A stretch of 64,000 bases of DNA from Prevotella sp. (GTDB lineage: Bacteria; Bacteroidota; Bacteroidia; Bacteroidales; Bacteroidaceae). Position numbers and translations under genes: made by a program. Positions 43,234-51,459 of this stretch are shown piece after piece. Under the pieces are notes generated by a model that was given only the letters and a program-made list of their open reading frames with translations, had not been told where the DNA came from and ran no database searches. Location: positions 1-64,000 of the forward strand of contig JAFPWS010000059.1 of NCBI GenBank assembly GCA_017412705.1, read 5' to 3'. The stretch's first letter is position 1; each line of letters begins with the position of its first letter.

Positions 43234-44856
43234 TCATTTCATATTTAATAAATAGTACCATACCGTATTGCGATAGAGTTCCAGAGAAGCGTGACCGCTG
43301 TATGCCTTCGTAAACTGGTTGTAACGCTGCATGACCGACTGGCTGACAACTCCCTGAGGAGGTTGCTGACGTCGGCTGGCATAGGCAAAGGCTACGGCTT
43401 CCTGACACGAACGCGGCTGATACTGAGTATGTTGCGAGACAAAGCCCATATAATTCATGAACTTATTGATGTCACCCTGCAGAATAGGATACAACAGCAG
43501 GTATTGCAGAGCTATGCGGTTGTTGGGAGACTTTGCCACCAGCTGTCCACAAATTTTATCTAACTCCTGTTCACTGAACAGCAAGTCGTCAGTGAGTCGG
43601 ACCTGACGCATATAGCCATAGACAGGATGGGCGTTGATGGCCTGTTCGTTACCCAAAAGGTCCATCGTACGCTGCGCCCACTTCCGATAGAAGATGGTCT
43701 TCTCCAGTAGTTTCAGGTATTTGCGTGACACCTCGTACTGGCCATTCACGAGATTGGTCTCAGCCAGACGACGGATGCAGCGACAGCTCTTGTTGTAATC
43801 GGGCAACGCCTCCATCGCCTCGAAGTAGAAACGCTGGGCAGTATTGACAAGTCCCAACTGCCAATACGCCTCGCCCGTCACGAGAATGGTATTGTAGTTG
43901 ATTTCGAACGAAGGCAGCAAACCCTGTGTGCCATGCTGGTAGTAGTCGAAGGCTCGCTCACCCAGTTCACCCTTCATGGCGAGTGCCAGATTGGTGGCAC
44001 AGACACTCATGGGCAGGTCAGGCATTTTCTTGTCGGCCTTGGCAATGATGCGGTCCCACTGCCCTTTTCGTACAAGATAGTCATATTCGATGAGTTCGTA
44101 AGTACGGGCATCGAAACCCTTCGACAGGGTAACGGTACTAGGATACCGATAGTAGCCAATGCCGCCCCAAAGTACCTCAACGGGATATGGCACCACCAGA
44201 CTACTGATCCATACGAACAGTGCCATTGCGAGTACTGGCAACGTGGCCACAATGGTGGCAAGGATTCTTCGCGATACGACCTTCTCTGAGAACTGCCTGC
44301 TCAACAGCGACCCCATCATCCAAAATGCCAGCAGCAATGCCAACGGTCCTGCCAGCCAATAAGTTATGGCGAGCAAAATGATATAAGATGTATGAAGTAA
44401 GACGGAAGACGTAATAAGCGATAACCATCTGGCAACGAGCATCATAGCAAAGACAAACCCGACAGCCACTACGAATCCCAACAGCACTTTTTCATCACCC
44501 ATCTGCCACCAGCAGAACAAGGGTGCAATGAGACTGATGACAGCCGTCAGCAGCGAAGAACGAGTAGCCACAAGTGCACACATCATGCGATGTATCAGCA
44601 TCAACAACAAGGCAATGATGGCTGCTCCCACCATGACGATGTTGTAAAACTGCACCAAGAACTCAGCCACATAGCGTGTCAGACCACCAGGTACAGCCAG
44701 ACGCTGCATAAAGTATTCACCATCGATCAAGAACAGTTGGAACTGCTCCTGATAGCTCAGTGCAAAGGAATAGCGCAGCCACCAGAACAGGAACACAGCG
44801 ATGCCCAACAGCAGCGTTAGCGTCCACGAGCCGTATTTATCAATCAATCGGTTCAT
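43234..44856 (-). CDS. Polytopic membrane protein with helical C-terminal domain (copy 2)
   Basis: This 540-aa paralogue has about eight to ten membrane helices in the first 230 residues and the shared motif YSFALSYQEQFQLFLIDGEY near 30. The soluble C-terminal half holds helical repeats (ETNLVNGQYEVSRKYLKLLEK). The start was set at 44856 (MNRLIDKYGSW), where it aligns with copy 3; five more residues are possible upstream. It overlaps the end of the DUF4369 lipoprotein gene by 17 bases. Confidence 0.75.
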   Translation of the reverse strand: MNRLIDKYGSWTLTLLLGIAVFLFWWLRYSFALSYQEQFQLFLIDGEYFMQRLAVPGGLTRYVAEFLVQFYNIVMVGAAIIALLLMLIHRMMCALVATRSSLLTAVISLIAPLFCWWQMGDEKVLLGFVVAVGFVFAMMLVARWLSLITSSVLLHTSYIILLAITYWLAGPLALLLAFWMMGSLLSRQFSEKVVSRRILATIVATLPVLAMALFVWISSLVVPYPVEVLWGGIGYYRYPSTVTLSKGFDARTYELIEYDYLVRKGQWDRIIAKADKKMPDLPMSVCATNLALAMKGELGERAFDYYQHGTQGLLPSFEINYNTILVTGEAYWQLGLVNTAQRFYFEAMEALPDYNKSCRCIRRLAETNLVNGQYEVSRKYLKLLEKTIFYRKWAQRTMDLLGNEQAINAHPVYGYMRQVRLTDDLLFSEQELDKICGQLVAKSPNNRIALQYLLLYPILQGDINKFMNYMGFVSQHTQYQPRSCQEAVAFAYASRRQQPPQGVVSQSVMQRYNQFTKAYSGHASLELYRNTVWYYLLNMK

Positions 44857-45502
44857 TTGTATCGGCATCATAAGTTGTTTCTGTGCCGTCAGCGCTTTTC
44901 TTTGTGTAGGTCTTCGGATACATTGTTCCCAGGAACTTGCCCAGCACCGTTTCCTTCAGATTGGCTGCCAGACTACGAGTCTTGTTCTTATAGACCACAT
45001 GCTTGTCGTGAGCATCCTGTTTGATTCTCGCAGCACCGATGCTGTCGCCTTTGCGCTGGCATTCCATCATCTGCTGATTGGCAATGGCGTTCTCTATCAT
45101 ATGACGCTCTGTCAGCACTTTCCAGGCTTGAAGCGAGTCGTTCTGAGGTGTTCCCGATGCTGAACTGATGGAATCGATGTGCACGTTGACCTCTCCACCT
45201 TCGGTCACCACCAACAGGGGTTGAAGGTTCATGCGATAGTGATAATCCATAACGATTTTCGCCATCATCACCGTATCCTTCTTAAACTCAAACTGACCAT
45301 TGGCCACCTCCATCGAGTCGACGTATTCTGCTGTCTTGGGACCTTCCATCGGCACGAGGAAAATACGCTTGCCATTATATTCGGGTGATATGGTACCCTT
45401 GATTACACATGGGCCTTCAATCTGTCCGGATTGATGATCCTTACAGCCTCCCATTACGATGGCTCCAGCGGCCATCAAACATAATAATAACTTTTGTTTC
45501 AT
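44840..45502 (-). CDS. DUF4369-type lipoprotein without thioredoxin domain
   Basis: This 220-aa protein has a lipoprotein signal (Cys20 in VMGGCKDH) and the DUF4369 domain (GTISPEYNGKRIFLVPMEG near 38, VDSMEVANGQFEFKKDTV near 62). Proteins of this type usually continue into a TlpA-like thioredoxin domain; here only a helical tail follows and no CxxC is present. It lies between two haem-propeller/membrane pairs on the same strand, so it is probably part of the same envelope system. Confidence 0.8.
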   Translation of the reverse strand: MKQKLLLCLMAAGAIVMGGCKDHQSGQIEGPCVIKGTISPEYNGKRIFLVPMEGPKTAEYVDSMEVANGQFEFKKDTVMMAKIVMDYHYRMNLQPLLVVTEGGEVNVHIDSISSASGTPQNDSLQAWKVLTERHMIENAIANQQMMECQRKGDSIGAARIKQDAHDKHVVYKNKTRSLAANLKETVLGKFLGTMYPKTYTKKSADGTETTYDADTNEPID

Positions 45503-45523
45503 TTCGTTATATGTTTACCAAAT

Positions 45524-46993
45524 TTACTTTTTCACCTTTACCTTCTCTCTTTCATTGCGGAACACCTGCTCATGAGCCTCGCGGATATCGAAGTCCACCT
45601 TGGTCTTCGTGAAGTCAGGCACATTGTACGAGTCAAACATCTCCCGGTAGTACTTCTTAGGATTGCGCTGGGGCATCAGGAAGGGTTTCGTGACCCTACC
45701 CTCCTCGTCGATGGAGGCAAAGTAGAGGCGTGCAAACATGCCGTCCTCACGCTTCGACGAGAATACGAACCAATGCGAGTTGTCCGACCAGTTATGGTAG
45801 CTGTCCGTATTGTCGCTGTTGGCCTCCTTCAGCGGACGCGTCTCTCCCGTCTTCATATCCATCAGCCACAGGTCGGCATCAGGATGGAATACAGGGAAGT
45901 TGCTGCGACTGGTGACGCAGTACATGAGCCAGCGCCCGTCATACGAAGGACGGACCAAGGTATAGCTGCAGTCGTCCTTGGGACCGTTGAGCAGTGTGTC
46001 CACCTCATGGCCGAAGGTACCCGTTCCAGCATCGAAGGGGATGCGGCATACCGAGCACTTTACCTTCTCATACTCCGCAGGCACACGGCATGCCTTCGAC
46101 GTACTGTAATACAAATACTTACCGTCAGGCGAGAAGGCAGGGAATATCTCCAGGTCTGTCGTCGTCATCAGCTCTGGTGTCAGTATCAGCTCGTTGGTGC
46201 GGACATCCAAGACTATGACGTTACTGAACTCGTGGTAGGCCTCGATGCGCTGTCCCTTGCCCACAAAGAAGCTCTGATGCACAGAGTTGGTGGCGTAGGC
46301 GCAGTAGTTGCCCGAGGGATGCCAGTAGGCATAGGAGCCTGCTGCCTTCGTCGAGTCGGTCTTGGTGTTGAGCCATCGCTGCCGTCCGTCGGCCAGCTGC
46401 ACCAGCGTGCCTCCACCCTCACCGCGTATCTGCAACGTCAACTGGCGCGGGTCAGTACGATTAGGAGTATGGCAGTTGAAGCAACGGCCTGGTACTGCGG
46501 ATTCCCGCATGATAGCATATTCGTCAAACGTATGGATGTCGCGCTGGTAGATGCCAATGTCGCCCCCCACCTCGTAGCCTGGAGCTATGCGACGGTAGGT
46601 GACTCCGTATTCGTCCATCGCATAGGGGCTTACATAGACTACAAAGTCCTTGTACTGCAGCCACTTGCCATCCTTTCGGGCGCAGACGGTCAGCGTCAGC
46701 CGGCCTCCCTTGTTCTGAGTAGTTAACGCATGCCACTCGTCAATATCAAAGTCAGCCCACTCACCCTGCACATGCAGTTCGCCACCCTTACTGCCTCTAA
46801 CCTGGACGTCGACGGCATCAACGCCAGCATCAACGATATTGAAATTCAAGGGAGCAATACCGTCGGGAATGGTCACACCCACATAGTCTGGATAGATAGG
46901 TGGCAGCGCATCAGTCTTCTTGACATCCGTAGGCGTCGACGTACACGACACCAGCAGCCAGAAGCCTACAGCCAGAAGCCAAAGACACCTCAT
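45524..46993 (-). CDS. Haem-motif/PD40 beta-propeller lipoprotein (copy 3)
   Basis: This 489-aa paralogue has a lipobox (LLVSCTS, Cys17), KKTDALPPIYPDY, CxxCH near 171 (CFNCH) and the PD40 repeats (FSPDGKYLYYS, WSDNSHWFVFSSKREDG). It overlaps the copy 3 membrane protein by four bases (ATGA). It is closer to copy 2 than to copy 1 in the blocks that can be compared by eye. Confidence 0.8.
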   Translation of the reverse strand: MRCLWLLAVGFWLLVSCTSTPTDVKKTDALPPIYPDYVGVTIPDGIAPLNFNIVDAGVDAVDVQVRGSKGGELHVQGEWADFDIDEWHALTTQNKGGRLTLTVCARKDGKWLQYKDFVVYVSPYAMDEYGVTYRRIAPGYEVGGDIGIYQRDIHTFDEYAIMRESAVPGRCFNCHTPNRTDPRQLTLQIRGEGGGTLVQLADGRQRWLNTKTDSTKAAGSYAYWHPSGNYCAYATNSVHQSFFVGKGQRIEAYHEFSNVIVLDVRTNELILTPELMTTTDLEIFPAFSPDGKYLYYSTSKACRVPAEYEKVKCSVCRIPFDAGTGTFGHEVDTLLNGPKDDCSYTLVRPSYDGRWLMYCVTSRSNFPVFHPDADLWLMDMKTGETRPLKEANSDNTDSYHNWSDNSHWFVFSSKREDGMFARLYFASIDEEGRVTKPFLMPQRNPKKYYREMFDSYNVPDFTKTKVDFDIREAHEQVFRNEREKVKVKK

Positions 46994-48579
46994 TGAGCAC
47001 CTCCTTTCATACTCATCATCCGACGCACATACGTCCCATATTTCGTTCCTTGGGCTTGTCCGCGACTCTGAATGGTGCGGGCCGCATCCTGATAACCCGC
47101 CGGCATCCTGCTATAACCGCCATATTGCTCTGCCCAAGGCATATACTGGGCTACGCCCTGCACATTGCCGCGAAGCAGCATCTCTGCTATGAAATAGTCA
47201 AGAGCCATCTTATTGTCATGATTGTCCATAAACAACAGGCCGAATATCTTATCCTTCTCAGCATGGCTGAACAGGAAGTCATTCTTAAAGCGCAACTGAC
47301 GCAGACGTCCCCAGACAGGGTGCCGGTCCACCAGGTCATCCCTGTTCAAACAGCGTTCAGCCTCCTCAGCCCAACTGCGATAGAACAACGACTTCTTCAA
47401 CAATGCGATATACTTCTCGGCGGTCTTGTAGTGTCCATTCACTATCATGCACTCCACAATACGCTTCGTGCAGCGCCCGCTCTTCTTGCCATTCAGGATA
47501 GACTCCTGAATGTCAAACATATAACGCTGTGCCGAGTTGACCAGTCCCAAACGGAAGAAAGCTTCCGCAGAGGGCAGGTTGCTTGTCAAGTCACGATGGC
47601 GAGGCATGATAAGCGCATCGTCGCCACTCTGATAGAAGTCGAACTGACGCTCTGCCAACAGCCGTTTCTGCGACAAGGCCAGATTGACGCAGTTAGACCA
47701 GAAAGCCGTTGGAACAACATGCTGTTCAGCCCGGCTTATGACCTCATCCCACTGCTCATTGCGTATCAGGCAGTCCATGTTGATGAGCTCGTACTTTTCC
47801 TCATCGTAGCCCGAAGGAACGTACAGCAAAGCAGCGATGGCACAGCAGGCAGAGGCAGCCCATCTTGTCTTGGACGACTTGCAGCAGCGCTCGAACAGCA
47901 GCGCCCCGACGACAGCCAACGGAATCAATGCCATCATCAGCGGCATTTGCATGGGAACACGGTAGTAGCTCATCGAGAAGAACACAGCTGGATAGGGCCA
48001 CTGCTGCATCACCGTCAGCATAGCCAGTGCCATCAAGGCTGGCAGGTAGGCCAGCAGCCACACATGGCGCCATCCCAGCTGCAGAACCCGCATGGCCACA
48101 TAAAGCCAGCACATGGGGCCAAAGAGCCAATAGATGACAGGCACCAATAGCAACTCCCAGTACCACTTGACGTTACGGAACAAGCGACTGCACAGCAAAA
48201 CTCCAGCCATGGCCACTACATAGGCCGGCAACACACTCTCATTACCCATCAGATGGAGCAACAGCAAGTCTATCGCTACGCCCCAAAGGGCACCAACCAG
48301 GCGTTGTATCAACACAAACAGCACAGTCAACAGCAAAGCACCCAGCCAAGGTACGTAATAAAACTGAGCCACAAAATCGCCCAGCCAGTCAGCCAAGCCC
48401 CCTGCCACGCTCAGACGCTCTCCAAAATAATCGGCTGTCCAAAGGAACAGCTGGTACTGCTCCTGATACGATAATGCGTGCGGATAGGCAACATACCAGA
48501 ACAAGAATATCCCGATACCTACCAGCACCGACAGTCCCCAGTCAGTATACTGCAACAACCGTTGTTTCGTCAACCCCAT
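46990..48579 (-). CDS. Polytopic membrane protein with helical C-terminal domain (copy 3)
   Basis: This 529-aa paralogue has about eight membrane helices in residues 12-260, the motif YPHALSYQEQYQLFLWTADY near 33 and a helical soluble C-terminal half. The first gene of the minus-strand set, it is followed by copy 3 of the propeller, the DUF4369 lipoprotein and copy 2 of both partners, ending at 41725. No clear promoter was found in the 24 bases before the preceding gene's stop; a promoter inside the upstream gene is possible. Confidence 0.75.
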   Translation of the reverse strand: MGLTKQRLLQYTDWGLSVLVGIGIFLFWYVAYPHALSYQEQYQLFLWTADYFGERLSVAGGLADWLGDFVAQFYYVPWLGALLLTVLFVLIQRLVGALWGVAIDLLLLHLMGNESVLPAYVVAMAGVLLCSRLFRNVKWYWELLLVPVIYWLFGPMCWLYVAMRVLQLGWRHVWLLAYLPALMALAMLTVMQQWPYPAVFFSMSYYRVPMQMPLMMALIPLAVVGALLFERCCKSSKTRWAASACCAIAALLYVPSGYDEEKYELINMDCLIRNEQWDEVISRAEQHVVPTAFWSNCVNLALSQKRLLAERQFDFYQSGDDALIMPRHRDLTSNLPSAEAFFRLGLVNSAQRYMFDIQESILNGKKSGRCTKRIVECMIVNGHYKTAEKYIALLKKSLFYRSWAEEAERCLNRDDLVDRHPVWGRLRQLRFKNDFLFSHAEKDKIFGLLFMDNHDNKMALDYFIAEMLLRGNVQGVAQYMPWAEQYGGYSRMPAGYQDAARTIQSRGQAQGTKYGTYVRRMMSMKGGAQ

Positions 48580-48602
48580 CTGCTTATAACATCAATTCCA
48601 TC

Positions 48603-50186
48603 TTATGCGATGTCACTTACCCATTCTTCTGGAATACGGGTATCTACATTGAATTTAACACCAACCTTTACCACTGTCCGACCATCTGTTTGATATGGAA
48701 TGGCATAATCGCGATGATTGATCTGGTCCAATGCCTTTCGGGCTGACTCAGACGTCTTCATCTCAAATACATACGTCGTGTCTGGCATCCATACTACCAT
48801 ATCCACACGCCCGCCAGCACATTTCACCTGAGTCCGGACATAAACGTTAAGCATAGAGAATATCAAGTACATGGTGTACTCATAGAATCCTTCGGCGGTG
48901 GCAGCGTCGGCCAACTTTTGCTTAAAACCTTCTACATAGGGAACCCCGGCAAGATATGCCTGCATCTCACGCATCGCCAGGTCTACGTCGCCCTTCTTCA
49001 GTGCACGCCAGAACTTGGCTGCAAAACCTACCTGCACATCAGCATCATCAAGACCAATATATGTGGGAAGCAACCCCCTGACATAACCTATACGCACCTC
49101 CTGATTGGGGATAGACAGCGTATAGATTTCTCCTTCTCGGTCGTAGTCCTTGATGGTGAGATAGCCACTCTGATATAGCAATGGTAAAGCATTATTCATG
49201 TTCTCGGTAGGCTGATCGAATGCCGACGAGGGTACATCAAGACGGTCGAGCGACATAATATCGGTTTTGAAATGCTGAAGTTGGCGAATAAGGAATGTCG
49301 GAGTACCCGAAGCAAACCAATAGTTGTCGAGTTTCTGATCGCCAAGGGCATTCAAAATACTGTAGGGATTATAGATGTCATCTGACACCTCGGAGAAATG
49401 GTAGCCGTCGTAACGCAATTTTATTCTCTGAAACATCTCGTCGAACGTGTAACCCAAATAGTCGGCCATCATCTGAATGTCTTCTGCAAGATCATCTCTA
49501 ACCTCCTGCTCCGTTATTCCGCAAATGGCAGAGAAACGAGGAAGCAATGTCACGTTTTTAAGGTTATTAGTCGTTGAGAAGATGCTTAACTGCGAGAACT
49601 TAGTGATACCAGTGATGAAACAGAACTTTATCTTCGCCTCCTGCTTCTTAAGTCGCTGGTAGAACTCCTGCATCACCTCGCGCACCTCTTTCAGCCTAAT
49701 GTCTTCATGGAGGACATCGAGCAATGGTGCATCATACTCATCAATAAGAACGACAACCTGACGGCCAGTCTGTTCATACGCCCTGTCAATAAGACCGCCC
49801 AAACACATACCGGGTGTGGTCTCTTGAGGATTCCCACCATAAATCTTCTCATACGGAGCCAGTATATTTTCCAGTTCCTGTCTGACCTGTGCAGGGGGCA
49901 TGTGCTTGGCGCCGCTCAAGTCAAGATGCAGTACTGGATACTGTTCCCATTTCTGTTCATACTGCATAATCTTCAGCCCCTCAAAGAGTTCACGTTCACC
50001 CTGGAAATACGACTCCAAGGTAGACGTAAGCAGCGACTTACCAAACCTGCGCGGCCGGCTCATAAATATAAACTTGGCATATTTTGCTAACTGCCAAACA
50101 AGGTCTGTTTTATCTATATACAAATAACCTTCACGAATTACTTCTGAAAACGTCTGAATGCCAATAGGATATCGTCTTTCTGCCAT
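48603..50186 (-). CDS. AAA-ATPase-like/PD-(D/E)XK protein (DUF1703 type)
   Basis: This 527-aa protein starts MAERRYPIGIQTFSEVIREGYLY and has the AAA-ATPase-like N-terminal domain (SRPRRFGKSLLTSTLESYF, a Walker A variant near 45) and a C-terminal PD-(D/E)XK nuclease-type domain (TYVFEMKTSES near 470). Bacteroidota genomes carry many copies of this family; their role is unknown and mobility or defence has been suggested. The promoter is at 50208-50215. Confidence 0.88.
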   Translation of the reverse strand: MAERRYPIGIQTFSEVIREGYLYIDKTDLVWQLAKYAKFIFMSRPRRFGKSLLTSTLESYFQGERELFEGLKIMQYEQKWEQYPVLHLDLSGAKHMPPAQVRQELENILAPYEKIYGGNPQETTPGMCLGGLIDRAYEQTGRQVVVLIDEYDAPLLDVLHEDIRLKEVREVMQEFYQRLKKQEAKIKFCFITGITKFSQLSIFSTTNNLKNVTLLPRFSAICGITEQEVRDDLAEDIQMMADYLGYTFDEMFQRIKLRYDGYHFSEVSDDIYNPYSILNALGDQKLDNYWFASGTPTFLIRQLQHFKTDIMSLDRLDVPSSAFDQPTENMNNALPLLYQSGYLTIKDYDREGEIYTLSIPNQEVRIGYVRGLLPTYIGLDDADVQVGFAAKFWRALKKGDVDLAMREMQAYLAGVPYVEGFKQKLADAATAEGFYEYTMYLIFSMLNVYVRTQVKCAGGRVDMVVWMPDTTYVFEMKTSESARKALDQINHRDYAIPYQTDGRTVVKVGVKFNVDTRIPEEWVSDIA

Positions 50187-50207
50187 CGAAACTATTATTT
50201 ATGATTG

Positions 50208-50215
50208 CAAAGATA
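50208..50215 (-). promoter_or_regulatory. Promoter -7 box of the DUF1703-type gene
   Basis: The minus strand reads TATCTTTG about 22 bases before the start codon. A TTG at a proper distance is not obvious. The rest of 50216-50452 holds no gene; it contains CACTTCTAACACTTCT-type repeats at 50319-50336 whose inverted counterparts occur at 50606-50632. Confidence 0.55.
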
Positions 50216-50452
50216 GAAAGAATAACTGTAATATCCAAATAATTGCACATTTTTTTAATTTGTGACAACTATCAGCCACTTTTCTTACATCGAACCCACG
50301 TTTATTCAAATAACATCTGACACTTCTAACACTTCTCGCGCTAATAATTGAAAATCGGATAGTTATAAAACCAGCACCTTACACCTAACCTTGCACCTAA
50401 CCCTCACGACATCCCCCTATTCCCATTAGGCTTAACCACCATCAGAGTCGGA

Positions 50453-50540
50453 GTTACATGCCGAGAAACTACCAGTTACATGCCGAGAAACTACCGGTTA
50501 CATGCCGAGAAACTACCAGTTACATGCCGAGAAACTTTAT
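50453..50540 (+). repeat. Four-unit 22-bp tandem array
   Basis: Units starting GTTACATGCCGAGAAACT begin at 50453, 50475, 50497 and 50519, exactly 22 bases apart with one or two base changes. The period and the CCGAGAAACT core match the array at 29592-29678, which has TTTCCTA in place of TTACATG. There are no spacers, so it is not a CRISPR array. Confidence 0.85.
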
Positions 50541-50689
50541 GTAAGCTTAGGTGTCAGGTCAAGTGTAAGGTACTTTTTTGTAACCATCTATAAATCAATA
50601 TTTAGTGTAAGAAGTGTAAGAAGTGTCAGGTACTATTTACTTTAAGAGCATTTTGGGATTCTTATCTCGATATGCTCAATGCTATTTTA

Positions 50690-50729
50690 AAATGATTCGT
50701 TAAAAACTTAAGCGAAACGAATCCGCCCT
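50690..50729. repeat. 40-bp direct repeat, copy 1 (left of toxin-antitoxin cassette)
   Basis: This is identical over 40 of 40 bases to 51352-51391, in the same orientation. It contains an 8-bp inverted repeat GATTCGTT/AACGAATC around a 14-base centre. Confidence 0.85.
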
Positions 50730-50762
50730 ACAGGCTTATGCGGGCTTAGCAGGTTTATGGGA

Positions 50763-51064
50763 TTATCGTTTCTTGTATGTCTTGCTGAACAAGTCGGAAT
50801 GTGTGCCTGTATTTAGGAGTACAAGGACAAGTTCTTGATTGCGTATCTCCCAAACGAGCAGCCAGTTGGGCTGGATTGGCACTCCCACTGCCCTTTGCGA
50901 TCACCTGTCAACATGTGGGGCTGATACTTTTCTTCGAGCTGCTCACCATTGAGCAATTTCCCGACAACCGTCCACAGTTCATTCATCGGCAGGCCACGGC
51001 GCTTGCAAAGTTTCATATTCTGCTTGCATTCACCTGTAATGCGCAGCTTATATTTCGTGCTCAT
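50763..51064 (-). pseudogene. yafQ: YafQ/RelE-type toxin gene with a frameshift
   Basis: The first 60 residues (STKYKLRITGECKQNMKLCKRRGLP ... HMLTGDRKGQWEC) match YafQ-type mRNA-cleaving toxins. After WEC the zero frame turns to unrelated sequence and stops at 50813. Adding one base near 50877 restores IQPNWLLVWEIRNQELVLV and the catalytic TGTHSDLF up to the stop at 50763. The original frame therefore lost one base where the family has a His codon. As read, the toxin lacks its active-site region. A sequencing error or a frameshift site is the alternative. Confidence 0.75.
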
Positions 51065-51297
51065 CCCTCAATCTCTTTGATAAGGTCATCCAGGCTTTCG
51101 TACTCAAAAACACGCCCTTCGTCGAGGTCGCGCAGTGAACGCTCGTATGAGGACATCCTCTGGCGGCGGGGGACGGTGACCTTGGTGACACCGCGCACCA
51201 TGCTAATGGCTTTTTTTATGTCGCGGAGCATGCTGATATCCTCAATGTCAACGGTGAGGGTGCCAGGCTGCGGAGGGATTGCTGTCAGTGTTGTCAT
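51061..51297 (-). CDS. Antitoxin of the YafQ-type pair
   Basis: This 78-aa acidic protein has a C-terminal toxin-binding-like segment (YERSLRDLDEGRVFEYESLDD...). The N-terminal half is probably the DNA-binding or dimer part. Its last four bases overlap the toxin start (ATGA), the usual antitoxin-first order. Promoter TACCTTTG is at 51330-51323. The frame looks intact although the toxin is broken. Confidence 0.8.
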   Translation of the reverse strand: MTTLTAIPPQPGTLTVDIEDISMLRDIKKAISMVRGVTKVTVPRRQRMSSYERSLRDLDEGRVFEYESLDDLIKEIEG

Positions 51298-51322
51298 ATT
51301 CGTCTTGTTTCAGTTTCGACAG

Positions 51323-51330
51323 CAAAGGTA
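51323..51330 (-). promoter_or_regulatory. Promoter -7 box of the antitoxin-toxin operon
   Basis: The minus strand reads TACCTTTG, about 26 bases before the antitoxin start. It lies inside the 40-bp repeats, so the cassette carries its own promoter. Confidence 0.55.
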
Positions 51331-51351
51331 CGAAGTTTTTCCGAGACAGCC

Positions 51352-51391
51352 AAATGATTCGTTAAAAACTTAAGCGAAACGAATCCGCCCT
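51352..51391. repeat. 40-bp direct repeat, copy 2 (right of toxin-antitoxin cassette)
   Basis: This is identical to 50690-50729. The last seven bases also form one arm of the terminator at 51385-51416. Confidence 0.85.
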
Positions 51392-51416
51392 GCGGCTATG
51401 GGAAGTCGCAGGGCGG
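51385..51416 (-). terminator. Terminator of the left Sus operon
   Basis: CCGCCCTGCG/CGCAGGGCGG forms a 10-bp GC-rich stem with a 12-base loop, 44 bases after the lipoprotein stop on the minus strand. The T-run is weak (ATTCGTTT). Confidence 0.6.
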
Positions 51417-51459
51417 AATGAATAATTTGTTTAGAACTAATGTTCTGTCTGTTCAGAGG

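Noticed and set aside
45494-46726. 410-aa plus-strand ORF opposite the haem-propeller copy 3
   Set aside because: Antisense of a conserved gene with CxxCH and PD40 repeats; no recognisable domain.
50453-50540. CRISPR array
   Set aside because: Units are contiguous with no spacers and no cas genes nearby.
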